Source: Janthinobacterium sp. TB1-E2 (lineage in GTDB: Bacteria > Pseudomonadota > Gammaproteobacteria > Burkholderiales > Burkholderiaceae_D). Taken from it: a stretch of 64,000 nt of DNA. A program made the position numbers and the translations under genes. Of the stretch, positions 16,972-25,121 are shown piece by piece. Below the pieces are notes generated by a model. That model searched no databases, had not been told where the DNA came from, and worked only from the letters and a program-made list of their open reading frames with translations. The stretch is from positions 4,526,001 to 4,590,000 of the forward strand of contig NZ_CP142523.1 in NCBI RefSeq assembly GCF_036885605.1. Reading direction: 5' to 3'. Numbering within the stretch: the first letter of the stretch is position 1; each line of letters starts with the position of its first letter.

Positions 16972-17211
16972 GATGGTCTCCTGTACAAGAATTTTTATGA
17001 TGTCTCATTATAAGAACAGAATCGTGACGGCCGCATGACACTCAGCAGTTGGAGCTTGATTTGTATCCGCTCGGCAACATTTATGCGCATTTTTGTTGTT
17101 TAATTGGCGTGCCTCTGGCGAGGCCCGCACCTTCCATTTCCGATTGGAAATAAACATCGCGCGCGCCTGCCCGCCGCCACCCATGGCGCGGCGCCACGGT
17201 CCGAGAACCGT

Positions 17212-17385
17212 TCAATGCATTTTCACGGGCGGTGGTGGCGGCGTTGGTTCCTCGACCGGCACGGGGTCGATGTGCGGCGGCGGTTCCGGCGGCGGCTTGA
17301 GGGGATCGCCTTCGGGCGGTGGCGGCATATCGGGTTCGGGCGTGCTGTGCGCACGCAGCGGGGCAAAGCGGAATTGTGGCTGCAT
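17212..17385 (-). CDS. Small proline-rich protein
   Basis: A 57-aa protein whose ATG at 17385 is preceded by an exact AAAGGAGG Shine-Dalgarno 5 nt away, strong evidence of translation. The N-terminus is MQPQFRFAPLRAH; residues 17-54 are mostly Pro with regularly spaced acidic residues (PPPPEGDPLKPPPEPPPHID style), likely extended polyproline-II. There is no signal peptide or membrane helix. It lies divergent to the glycosyltransferase gene. Function unknown; a scaffold or binding role is a guess. Larger frames in this region on either strand are shadows. Confidence 0.7.
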   Translation of the reverse strand: MQPQFRFAPLRAHSTPEPDMPPPPEGDPLKPPPEPPPHIDPVPVEEPTPPPPPVKMH

Positions 17386-17523
17386 GGTGGCCTCCTTTGC
17401 TCCACTGTAGCCGATACGGCCAAATCCTGGCGCCCGCCATTGGCCCGCTGCAGGGGAACTAAACGGCGTGGCGCCACTCCAACTTCGCAGGCATCCCTTC
17501 CAGCACGAGTGCAAGCGACCCCT

Positions 17524-18756
17524 ATGGCGCGCAAGAAAATCCTCTTTATGGCCGAGGCAGTGACCCTGGCCCATGTTGGCCGTCCCCTGAGCCTGGCCCA
17601 GGAGCTGGACGAGGCAAAATACGCGGTGCATTTTGCCTGCGCCGATGGGTATGACTTTTGTTTCAAGCAAGCCCCCTTCCGCCGCTGGCGCATCGACAGT
17701 ATTTCATCGCTGCAATTTCTGCAGGCGCTGGCGCACGGCAAGCCCGTGTATACGGAAAGCACCTTGCACGCGTATGTGGAAGACGACTTGCGCCTGCTCA
17801 ATGCCGTCCAGCCCGACCTCGTGATCGGCGACTTCCGCCTGTCGCTGTCGGTCAGCGCGCGCCTGCAGCGCATTCCCTACATTACCGTCAGCAACGCCTA
17901 CTGGAGTCCCTGGGTGCGCCAGCACTACACGGTGCCCAACCTGCCCCTGACGGGCGTGCTGCCCATCTGGCTGGCCGATCCCCTGTTCCGCCTGATCCGC
18001 CCGCTGGCCTTCGCCTCGCACGCCGTGCCCCTGAACCGCGTGCGCCGCCGCCATGGCTTGCCATCGCTGGGCAGCGACCTGCGGCGCATCTATACGGATG
18101 CCGACCGCACCTTGTACGCGGATATTCCGCAACTGTTCCCGCCGCACGGCATGCCGTCCACGCACGACTACCTGGGTCCCATCATCTGGGCGCCGCCGCT
18201 CGACTTGCCGGACTGGTGGCAGCGCCCGGAACTGAGCAGCGGACGGCCCATCATCTATGTCACCCTGGGCAGTTCAGGCCAGGGGCAATTGCTGCCGCGC
18301 GTGCTGCGCGCGCTGGCGCCCCTGCCCGTCACCGTATTGGCGGCCACGGCCGGCACCATCCGCGTCGATGCCGTGCCGCCAAATGCCTATGTCGCGCCTT
18401 TTTTACCAGGTGACGCGGCCGCCCGGCGCGCCAGCCTGGTGATCTGCAACGGCGGCAGCCCCACCAGCCAGCAAGCGCTGACGGCAGGCGTGCCTGTCAT
18501 CGGCATCGCCAACAACCTCGACCAATTTCTCAACATGCACGGCATCGTGGGCGCCGGCGCCGGCCTGCTGCTGCGCGCCGACCGCTTCCAGGAAACCGCT
18601 CTGCGCCATGCCGCCACGCGCATGCTCGACGATGGCCGGGCCAAGCTGGCGGCGCGCCAGCTGGCCACGGCCATGCGCGACTATGTGCCCGCGCATCGCT
18701 TGCTGCCCCATATGCACGCCCTGCTGGGCTCGTTGCCACAAGGCGGACAACCTTGA
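17524..18756 (+). CDS. GT1-family glycosyltransferase (nucleotide-sugar dependent)
   Basis: A 410-aa GT-B glycosyltransferase of the MGT/UGT type that transfers a sugar from a UDP- or NDP-sugar to a lipid or small acceptor. The N-terminal Rossmann half begins KKILFMAEAVTLAHVGRPLSLAQ; the C-terminal donor-binding half has IIYVTLGSSGQ and the donor motif NGGSPTSQQALTAGVPVIGI with the DQ pair following, as in macrolide glycosyltransferases. The ATG at 17524 is the first with family similarity; the 140 codons before it in frame overlap the proline-rich gene on the other strand. Next to PEP-CTERM genes, so a role in envelope glycans is possible. Confidence 0.85.
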   Translation: MARKKILFMAEAVTLAHVGRPLSLAQELDEAKYAVHFACADGYDFCFKQAPFRRWRIDSISSLQFLQALAHGKPVYTESTLHAYVEDDLRLLNAVQPDLVIGDFRLSLSVSARLQRIPYITVSNAYWSPWVRQHYTVPNLPLTGVLPIWLADPLFRLIRPLAFASHAVPLNRVRRRHGLPSLGSDLRRIYTDADRTLYADIPQLFPPHGMPSTHDYLGPIIWAPPLDLPDWWQRPELSSGRPIIYVTLGSSGQGQLLPRVLRALAPLPVTVLAATAGTIRVDAVPPNAYVAPFLPGDAAARRASLVICNGGSPTSQQALTAGVPVIGIANNLDQFLNMHGIVGAGAGLLLRADRFQETALRHAATRMLDDGRAKLAARQLATAMRDYVPAHRLLPHMHALLGSLPQGGQP

Positions 18757-18765
18757 AAGGCTGGC

Positions 18766-18786
18766 GTCGGTTTTTCTTACAGCGCA
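18766..18786 (+). repeat. 21-bp motif upstream of PEP-CTERM gene 1
   Basis: gtcggtttttcttacagcgca matches the sequence at 19995-20015 upstream of the second PEP-CTERM gene at 19 of 21 positions. It lies about 70 bp before a sigma-54-like promoter and could be an enhancer-binding site or a relic of duplication. Confidence 0.5.
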
Positions 18787-18854
18787 TCGGGCAAAGCTTG
18801 CAACGCGTCAACAAAAGCACGCCAAGTCATTGATTTCAAAAGAACCTCATGCGT

Positions 18855-18870
18855 TGGCATGGAAGTCGCT
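18855..18870 (+). promoter_or_regulatory. Sigma-54-type promoter upstream of PEP-CTERM gene 1
   Basis: tggcatggaagtcgct carries GG and GC exactly 10 bp apart and differs at only one strongly conserved position from the TGGCAY-R-N4-TTGCW consensus. It would give a leader of about 65 nt. PEP-CTERM genes in some genomes are under a sigma-54/PrsR regulator, which this would fit. Confidence 0.55.
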
Positions 18871-18945
18871 AGGTACTGGCCATGAGCACCTGCCGACAGG
18901 TCTCAGGCAAGACTTCCAGACTCACTCAACCATGAGGTGAATACA

Positions 18946-19929
18946 ATGAAACTCTCGAAACTGAAACTGCTCCCGGCCGCAGCGGCATTGGCCATGCTGT
19001 GCGCCGCCGGTAGCGCACAGGCGGGCGCCTACGGCTATTCGTACAACAACATCTTCGGCCTGGTGATCGCCGTGCCGACGGGCCAGATCACGGTGGCCAA
19101 CAGCACCACGATCTCGCGCAGCACGGCCACCCTGAATGGCGTGAGCGTCATCAATGGCGGCGCCGGTTCGCTCGATGCCCCACGCGCCAACGTCGGCCCC
19201 GTCATCAAGGGCGAAAACGACTTCACGCAACAAGGCCCGGCAGGCAACTATTCACGCGGCGATGCGCAAATCGTCAGCACGCAGTTCCCTTCGTTCCCGC
19301 CAGGCTCCACCTCCACCCAGGCCGTCAACGTGGCCGAAGCCCACCTTGACGGGCCTGCCGGCACGGCCGATGCGTCCGGGCGCAACGGCTCGACCACGGG
19401 TTTCTCGGTCGATTTCGTCGTCGGCTCGCCCACGGCAACCCTGAGCTTCGACTTCCTGGCGTCGCCCTTCATGCAGGTCTTCCTGCAAAGCACGGTCGGG
19501 CAGCTGTCCACAGCCACGGCCAACCTGGTCGTCACCTTCACCATCACGGACGCGGCCGGCGCGACGGTATTCAACTGGACGCCGGACGGCGTGATCGGCT
19601 CGGGCATCTTCGGCGGCACGGAAAACGCCGATGGCGCCAACCTGAACACCAGCCTGGCGACCAATTTCCTCACGCGCGGCAATTTGTTCACCTACGACCC
19701 TTCCGGCTGCGGCACGCCCACGGGCACCGGTGTGGGTACAGCGTGCGGCAGCAACTTCAGCTCCGTCAGCAATGCTTTGACGGCCGGCAACTACACCTTG
19801 ACCTTGAATGCGGTAGAAAGCGTGGACTTGGTGAAACAGGCGGCGACACCCGAACCGGGCACCTTGGCCTTGCTGGGCCTGGGCCTGGCCGGCCTGGGCT
19901 ACGCCCGCCGCCGCAAAGTTGCCGCCTGA
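18946..19929 (+). CDS. PEP-CTERM secreted protein 1
   Basis: A 327-aa exported protein with a Sec signal peptide (residues 1 to about 26, ending SAQA) and a C-terminal PEP-CTERM sorting tail (TPEPGTLALLGLGLAGLGYARRR): PEP motif, membrane helix, basic cluster. An exosortase would cleave it and release it to the surface or matrix. The mature body is rich in Gly, Ser, Thr and Asn and has few charges, as in other members. Cys residues (two, in DPSGCGTPTGTGVGTACGS) suggest one disulfide. It belongs with the paralogue immediately downstream. A ribosome site (gaggtg) precedes the ATG at 18946. Function of the body unknown. Confidence 0.9.
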   Translation: MKLSKLKLLPAAAALAMLCAAGSAQAGAYGYSYNNIFGLVIAVPTGQITVANSTTISRSTATLNGVSVINGGAGSLDAPRANVGPVIKGENDFTQQGPAGNYSRGDAQIVSTQFPSFPPGSTSTQAVNVAEAHLDGPAGTADASGRNGSTTGFSVDFVVGSPTATLSFDFLASPFMQVFLQSTVGQLSTATANLVVTFTITDAAGATVFNWTPDGVIGSGIFGGTENADGANLNTSLATNFLTRGNLFTYDPSGCGTPTGTGVGTACGSNFSSVSNALTAGNYTLTLNAVESVDLVKQAATPEPGTLALLGLGLAGLGYARRRKVAA

Positions 19930-19952
19930 ACCAGGCAACAGGGGGGATTCAC

Positions 19953-19980
19953 AGGCGAGGGAGTCTCCTCGCCTTTTTTT
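19953..19980 (+). terminator. Terminator after PEP-CTERM gene 1
   Basis: aggcgagg and cctcgcct form an 8-bp stem with a short loop, followed by a run of seven T. It separates the two tandem genes, so the second must have its own promoter or depend on readthrough. Confidence 0.85.
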
Positions 19981-19994
19981 TATGCGGCAAGCCT

Positions 19995-20015
19995 GTCGGT
20001 TTTCCTTACAACGCA
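19995..20015 (+). repeat. 21-bp motif upstream of PEP-CTERM gene 2
   Basis: gtcggttttccttacaacgca differs from the copy at 18766-18786 at two positions. Here it is only 25 bp before the start codon and after the terminator of gene 1, and I see no sigma-54 -24/-12 element between. Confidence 0.5.
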
Positions 20016-20039
20016 GCCGACCAGGAGATGAGGATTTTC

Positions 20040-21038
20040 ATGACTACATTTTTATGCACCCGACTTTCAACGGCCCTGCTGGCCTTGCTGTTGCTGGCCG
20101 GCAGCGGCACTGCCAGCGCCGCCGCCTACGGCTATTCCTACACCAGCGTCTTTGGCCTGGTCATCAGCAATCCCACCGGTTCCACCACCTTGATCAGCAA
20201 TATCGACCTGTCGCGCACCACCGCCACGCTCAACGGCAGCAGCGTCATCAACGGTGGCAGCAATGAGATCGACGCGCCGCAAGCGACACGCGGCGCCGTC
20301 ACCAAAGGGCAAAACGATTTTACCCAGCAAGGCATGGGCAACGCCGCGTATGCGCGCGGCGAGGCGCAAATCATCACTTCGCAAATTCCCCCGTTCCCGC
20401 CGGGCTCGACCAGTACGCATACGGTGAATGCGGCGGAAACCTTCCTGACGGGCGGCGGCAGCGCCGACGCCTCGGGACGCAACGGTTCCAGCACGGCCCT
20501 GGCCATCAATTTCATCGTCGGCCAGCCGGGCGCAACCCTGGCCTTCGACTTCCAGGCCCTGCCCTTCATGCAGCTGTACCTGGACGCGCTGGCCGGCACG
20601 GGCTCGGCGGCCACGACGAATATGGCGATGACGTTCAGCATCATCGATGACAATGGCAAGATCGTCTTCAACTGGGCGCCCGACGGCAGCCTGGGCTCCG
20701 GCATCCTGGGCGGCACCGAACTGGCCGACGCCGCCAACCTCAATACGGGCTACGCGCAAACGCCGCTCACCAGCGGCAGCGTATTCACGTACGACCCCAG
20801 CGGCTGCGGCGCGCCCACGGGCACGGGCACCGGCAAAACGTGCGGCGGGCAATATGGCGCCGTCACGGACAACCTGGTGGCGGGCAACTACACCCTCGTG
20901 CTGAACATGCTGAACAGTTCCGAACTGGCCTACGTGCCAGGCGTCACCCCGGTGGCGCTGCCCGGCACCTTGCCGCTGCTGGCGGCGGGTCTGGCAGCGC
21001 TGGCGTGCCTGGCGCCACAGCGCCGGCACCGGCGCTGA
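20040..21038 (+). CDS. PEP-CTERM-like secreted protein 2
   Basis: A 332-aa paralogue of the preceding protein, aligning along almost its whole length (shared blocks include YGYSY, the FGLVI strand, SVINGGS, NDFTQQG, FPPGSTST and the DPSGCG...TG cysteine loop). It has a signal peptide (about residues 1-22, ending SASA). The C-terminal tail reads VALPGTLPLLAAGLAALACL and then a basic cluster: the Glu of PEP is replaced, resembling the VPxPG or VPLPA variants of the sorting signal. The start at 20040 is chosen over an in-frame ATG at 20028, since a GAGG box sits 6 nt before the former and overlaps the latter. Probably arose by tandem duplication. Confidence 0.85.
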   Translation: MTTFLCTRLSTALLALLLLAGSGTASAAAYGYSYTSVFGLVISNPTGSTTLISNIDLSRTTATLNGSSVINGGSNEIDAPQATRGAVTKGQNDFTQQGMGNAAYARGEAQIITSQIPPFPPGSTSTHTVNAAETFLTGGGSADASGRNGSSTALAINFIVGQPGATLAFDFQALPFMQLYLDALAGTGSAATTNMAMTFSIIDDNGKIVFNWAPDGSLGSGILGGTELADAANLNTGYAQTPLTSGSVFTYDPSGCGAPTGTGTGKTCGGQYGAVTDNLVAGNYTLVLNMLNSSELAYVPGVTPVALPGTLPLLAAGLAALACLAPQRRHRR

Positions 21039-21078
21039 TGCTGATGCTGACGCCGTGGCGCGCACGGCGTCACGCGCG

Positions 21079-22179
21079 CTACTGCCCCGTTGTGGGGGCC
21101 ACCAGCAAGTCTTGCAGCGGACGGCGCAAGGAGCGTGCACTGGCCGCCGGCCCCGCACCGATGCGTCCGAGGAACACGGCCCGTTCGACCGCCGCCGCCC
21201 CCAGCACGCCCTGGCATTGTACGGCCAGTTCCTGCGCCATTTCCTGCATGCCATCGGTGCGCGAAAAGGTGCGCCGCTCGCGCACATAGCGGGCAAAGAT
21301 CAGCGGCGTCAGTTCCGGCTGCAATTGCAGTCCCAGCTGCGTGGCCGTCAGCCAGAAGCGCTGCATGGCACGGCCGGCCGCCACGTAATCGTCGATATGG
21401 CGCGGCGGCGCATCGGCCAGCAGCGCGAAATGCGCGGCGCAATACAGGCCCGGCAGCAAGTCCATCTGCAGCCGCGGGGCAATGGTGCCGCCCAGCCAGG
21501 TATTGAAAAAATCCACGCGGCGCCAGCTGTGCATGACCCAGCGCATCAGGCGCGCCGTCATCGCATCGACGCCGAGCGCCTGCTCCGGGATGCGGTCGCT
21601 GCTGAAGCGCGCGCCCCATTCGATCACGTCGCGGTGCACCTTGTGCGCTTCGGGCATGGTCAGGCGCAGCTTTGCATTGTCGAACATCAGCCGCGCGCAG
21701 GCCAGCCGCGCGCGCCCGCCTTCGAACCATTGCACGCCATAGCCGGACGGCAAGCTGGCCGCCAGCGCCGCCTTTTCGCTGGCGCGCAGGCTGCGCGTGC
21801 TGAGCCGCCGCCGCTGCACGCTGCGCTGCGGCAGGAAGGCCGCCAGCGGATCGGGCAGCATGCCGGGGCTGTCGATCAGGTGCACATCGAAGGTGGGCAG
21901 GGTATCGGGCATGGACAGGCGCCGGCGCGCTTCCATGCGCAAGCCGTGACAGCTGGCCGCCAGCGCCATACTTTCAAGCAAGGCGCCCAGCGATAGCTGG
22001 CTGGGATGGCCGTCGAGGTCGTACACGCAGTGGCTGCGCGTATCGAAGCCATGCACGACCACGTGGCGCGGGTCCACGACTTCAAAGCGCCACGGCTGCG
22101 TGTTGTCGCCGCTGGGCGCCCAGCGCGCCTGGTCGAGGATGCTTTCCAGCACGGGATCGTTCAACAGTGCTTGCGCCAT
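21079..22179 (-). CDS. Nitroreductase-like protein paired with ThiF
   Basis: A 366-aa protein of the nitroreductase/FMN-binding superfamily in the branch found next to or fused with ThiF proteins. The N-terminal block DQARWAPSGDNTQPWRFEVVD is a classic nitroreductase FMN-phosphate region. The rest is divergent, with no full set of FMN residues that I can verify. Its ATG directly follows the ThiF stop (TAAATG), so the two are one operon. A dehydrogenase partner to an E1-like adenylating protein, as in azole peptide biosynthesis, is one possibility; no YcaO or precursor gene is nearby. Confidence 0.8.
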   Translation of the reverse strand: MAQALLNDPVLESILDQARWAPSGDNTQPWRFEVVDPRHVVVHGFDTRSHCVYDLDGHPSQLSLGALLESMALAASCHGLRMEARRRLSMPDTLPTFDVHLIDSPGMLPDPLAAFLPQRSVQRRRLSTRSLRASEKAALAASLPSGYGVQWFEGGRARLACARLMFDNAKLRLTMPEAHKVHRDVIEWGARFSSDRIPEQALGVDAMTARLMRWVMHSWRRVDFFNTWLGGTIAPRLQMDLLPGLYCAAHFALLADAPPRHIDDYVAAGRAMQRFWLTATQLGLQLQPELTPLIFARYVRERRTFSRTDGMQEMAQELAVQCQGVLGAAAVERAVFLGRIGAGPAASARSLRRPLQDLLVAPTTGQ

Positions 22180-23049
22180 TTATGCCCCCTGCGCGGCGCG
22201 ACGCCGCTTGATGATGGCCATCGTCAGGCGCTGCAGCGGATGACGGTTGCCGCCGGGACGCCAGGTATGCACGAGCTTGTTGCGGTAGGCGTCGAAATGC
22301 ACACCGTGCGGCGCCGCCATCACCTTGCCTCGTTTCAACAGAATTTTCAAGGCTTCCGTGGCGGCCGCGCCCGCGCACAGCTGGCAGCCCATGATGGTCG
22401 ACGGCCCGCGCCGCTCCTTCAGGTTGATGGCGGACGGGTCGACCAGGTAGGGGCCGTGCAAGCCGGCCGGCGCCAGCCCGACGAGAAAGCGCAGCGCTTT
22501 TTCTTCTTCGGGCAAGTCGCCCCAGCCAAAATACTCTTCGAACGTCATGCCGCCCGGCATGAAGCTGAGCACGGCCGTACCCATGCCCAGCGGCGCGGCC
22601 GTGATGGCGGGAATGCCCAGGCGGGCGCACGTGGCGAAAGTGGCCTGGCGTGCGGGAAAAGCGAAGAAATCCAGGCCGTCCACATACAGGTCGACACCGG
22701 CAAAGAACTCGGCCAGGTTGCTGTCGTGTATGCCGTCGGGAAACTGCTTGATGTCGAGTTCGGGATTGATGTCGCGCGCCATCTGCGCCAGCACGGCCAC
22801 CTTGGGCTGGCCCAGGGTGGAGACCATGGCGCCGGCCTGGCGGTTGAAGTTGGCGATATCGAAGGTATCGAAATCGGCGATGTGGAAAGCGCCGATGCCC
22901 AGCCGCGCCAGGGTCAGCAAGTGCACGCCGCCGACACCACCCATGCCGGCAATGGCCACGCGCTTGCCGCGCAAGCTGTTTTGCTCCGCCTGCGTGACCC
23001 AGCCCAGGTTGCGGGCAAATGCCGCGTGATAGGAAAAACCATCTGTCAT
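22180..23049 (-). CDS. ThiF/E1-like adenylyltransferase
   Basis: A 289-aa ThiF-family protein that would adenylate a C-terminal carboxylate or a small-molecule acid with ATP. The Rossmann loop is VAIAGMGGVGGVH (residues 31-43), and IADFDTFDIANFNRQAGA carries the acidic residue and the Arg of the E1 active site. A CQLCAG pair near the middle is not the usual double CxxC zinc site. The start ATG at 23049 has a gaggtg box. It is the first gene of a two-gene operon with the nitroreductase-like gene. Its substrate is unknown. Confidence 0.86.
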   Translation of the reverse strand: MTDGFSYHAAFARNLGWVTQAEQNSLRGKRVAIAGMGGVGGVHLLTLARLGIGAFHIADFDTFDIANFNRQAGAMVSTLGQPKVAVLAQMARDINPELDIKQFPDGIHDSNLAEFFAGVDLYVDGLDFFAFPARQATFATCARLGIPAITAAPLGMGTAVLSFMPGGMTFEEYFGWGDLPEEEKALRFLVGLAPAGLHGPYLVDPSAINLKERRGPSTIMGCQLCAGAAATEALKILLKRGKVMAAPHGVHFDAYRNKLVHTWRPGGNRHPLQRLTMAIIKRRRAAQGA

Positions 23050-23131
23050 GCTCACCTCTACTATGCGTCCGCTAAGGACCAAGAAGAATTTGACAGATGG
23101 TCAGGCGATAAGTTCCCGTTCTGACGAAAAC

Positions 23132-24706
23132 TTAGCGGGCCAGCCGGCGCTGGGCCGCCGGCGCCGGGCGCGGTGCCCCTGCCACTGCGCCCACCTTGAA
23201 CACGCTGACGATCTGCGCCAGCCCGGCCGCCTGCTCGTTCATCGCCTGCGCCGCCGCCGACGCCTGCTCGACGAGGGCCGAGTTTTGCTGCGTCATGTTA
23301 TCCATCTCGACGATGGCCTGGTTGATCTGCTCGATGCCGGCACTTTGCTCGGCGCTGGCCGAGGAAATCTCGGCCACGATATCGGTCACGTGCTGCACAC
23401 TGGAAACGACTTTTTCCATCGTCTCGCCGGCCAGCGCCACCAGTTTTTCACCGGCACCCACTTGCTCGGCAGAACTGTCGATCAATTGCTTGATCTCCTT
23501 GGCGGCTGCGGCCGAACGCTGCGCCAGGTTGCGCACCTCGCTGGCCACGACGGCGAAGCCACGGCCCTGCTCGCCCGCGCGCGCCGCTTCCACGGCTGCG
23601 TTCAGGGCCAGGATGTTCGTCTGGAAGGCGATGCCGTCAATGACGGCGATGATGTCGCCGATCTTTTTCGACGAGGCATTGATGGCGCCCATGGTGTCGA
23701 CCACCTGGCTCACCACGCCGCCCGCCTGGCTCGCCACTTGCGAGGCGGAAATGGCCAGCTGGTTCGCCTGGCGCGCATTGTCCGCATTCTGGCGCACGGT
23801 CGAGGTCATTTCTTCCATGGTCGACGCCGTTTCTTCCAGCGATCCCGCCTGCTGCTCCGTGCGCGCCGACAAGTCGTGGTTGCCCGAGGCGATCTCGCCC
23901 GACGCCGTAGAAATGGATTCCGCATCGGTGCGCACCTGGCTCACCAGATGGGCCAGGTTGTCGCGCATGGCCTTGATCGCCATCAGCAAACTCGATGTAT
24001 CGCCGGGGCGCGTATCGATGTGCGTGGTCAGGTCGCCCTGGGCGATTTGCGCCACGATGGCCGCTGCATAGTCGGGTTCGCCGCCGAGCTGGGCCAGGAT
24101 GCGGCGCAGCATCAGGGCCGCCAGGGCGCCCACCACCAGCATCAGCGCCCCGCCGATGGCCAGCAGCACGCCCGCCTGGGCCCAGAATTTGTGGTTGATG
24201 TCATCGATATACGTACCCGTGCCGATCAGCCAGTCCCACGGCGCAAATTTCACCACGGCATACATCTTCGCCACAGGGTCGGGCACGCCGGGACGCGTGC
24301 CGTCCGCCTGCACGAGGCCGATGCGGCTGGTGGCCAGGGCCACGCGGTAACGGTCGCCCGACTGCTTCATGTTCTTTTGCGGCACGCCGATGCGCGACGC
24401 ATTCGGATGCACGTACAGCAAGTCGGTGCTGAAATCGCGTACGAAATAATACATCTCGTCCTTGGCGAAGCTGCCGATGGCCAGCTTGGCCTGCTGCTGG
24501 GCCTGCTCACGCGTGAGCTTGCCCGACTGTTCCAGCGCATAGGCCTTTTCCACGGACGCGTTGGCCAGCTCCACCAGCACCGTCAATTGCTCGACCCTTT
24601 CCGCCATCATGGTCTGGCGCAGGGAATACAGGGAGAATGAAGCGATGAGGACGATGCCCAGCAAGGTGCTGAAACACAGGAGGAGAATGCGCGAACGGAG
24701 TGTCAT
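23132..24706 (-). CDS. Methyl-accepting chemotaxis protein with Cache sensor
   Basis: A 524-aa chemoreceptor. It has TM1 (about residues 7-29), a single-Cache periplasmic domain to about 185, TM2 (about 185-215), a HAMP region, then the signalling helix bundle. The hairpin tip is intact ([25 protein letters not shown]), and methylation-region sequences ([19 protein letters not shown]) are present. The periplasmic domain contains the [14 protein letters not shown] end typical of sCache_2. No CheA/CheW genes are nearby. The ligand is unknown; small organic acids are common for this sensor type. Confidence 0.93.
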   Translation of the reverse strand: MTLRSRILLLCFSTLLGIVLIASFSLYSLRQTMMAERVEQLTVLVELANASVEKAYALEQSGKLTREQAQQQAKLAIGSFAKDEMYYFVRDFSTDLLYVHPNASRIGVPQKNMKQSGDRYRVALATSRIGLVQADGTRPGVPDPVAKMYAVVKFAPWDWLIGTGTYIDDINHKFWAQAGVLLAIGGALMLVVGALAALMLRRILAQLGGEPDYAAAIVAQIAQGDLTTHIDTRPGDTSSLLMAIKAMRDNLAHLVSQVRTDAESISTASGEIASGNHDLSARTEQQAGSLEETASTMEEMTSTVRQNADNARQANQLAISASQVASQAGGVVSQVVDTMGAINASSKKIGDIIAVIDGIAFQTNILALNAAVEAARAGEQGRGFAVVASEVRNLAQRSAAAAKEIKQLIDSSAEQVGAGEKLVALAGETMEKVVSSVQHVTDIVAEISSASAEQSAGIEQINQAIVEMDNMTQQNSALVEQASAAAQAMNEQAAGLAQIVSVFKVGAVAGAPRPAPAAQRRLAR

Positions 24707-24756
24707 GGGTGCCTGGAAATAAATAGGAGAATTAATTGCCCAATGGAAATCTTTTC

Positions 24757-24808
24757 AGAAAAGCAAAACGGGCGGCGCTACCGGGCTGTGCCCGGCAGGC
24801 ACCGCCCG
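24757..24808 (-). terminator. Terminator of the 65-aa gene
   Basis: On the minus strand cgggcgg ... ccgcccg forms a strong stem with an inner ccggg/cccgg branch, followed by ttttgctttt. It closes the 24829-25026 gene and insulates the chemoreceptor gene downstream. Confidence 0.8.
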
Positions 24809-24828
24809 CTGTAAGTTACTGTTGAAGG

Positions 24829-25026
24829 TCAGGCCAAGGCTTCCTTGGCCGCCTCTTCCGGCGTCAAACCGTCGTAGAACTGGTCGGTAAACCACTCGAC
24901 CTGCTCTTCGATGTGGTCCTGCGCCTGCGCCACGGTGGCGCCGCCAGCCACGAGGAAGCCTTCGACCTCGATACACCAGTTGATCAACTCCAGGGTTTCC
25001 GGATCGAGCTCTTCTTTCTTAGCCAT
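24829..25026 (-). CDS. Small hypothetical protein
   Basis: A 65-aa acidic protein (MAKKEELDPETLELINWC..., ending EEAAKEALA) with no signal or membrane segment. Predominantly helical by composition. It has a good aaggaa 6 nt before the ATG at 25026; the longer in-frame start at 25116 would overlap the M16 peptidase 3' end region. A terminator follows. No family recognised. Confidence 0.7.
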   Translation of the reverse strand: MAKKEELDPETLELINWCIEVEGFLVAGGATVAQAQDHIEEQVEWFTDQFYDGLTPEEAAKEALA

Positions 25027-25121
25027 CGTATTTCCTTGCTTGTTAAATTGCGATATCACATCAATAAGCGGCAGTTTAACAGCTTCGCCACGCTGCCGCC
25101 CATGCAGATCAAACACGAGGG

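Noticed and set aside
17104-17523. N-terminal extension of the glycosyltransferase
   Set aside because: The 140 extra codons are antisense to the proline-rich gene and lack similarity; the ATG at 17524 begins the Rossmann strand.
19995-20040. Sigma-54 promoter for the second PEP-CTERM gene
   Set aside because: The shared 21-bp motif is present, but no GG-N10-GC element lies between it and the start codon.
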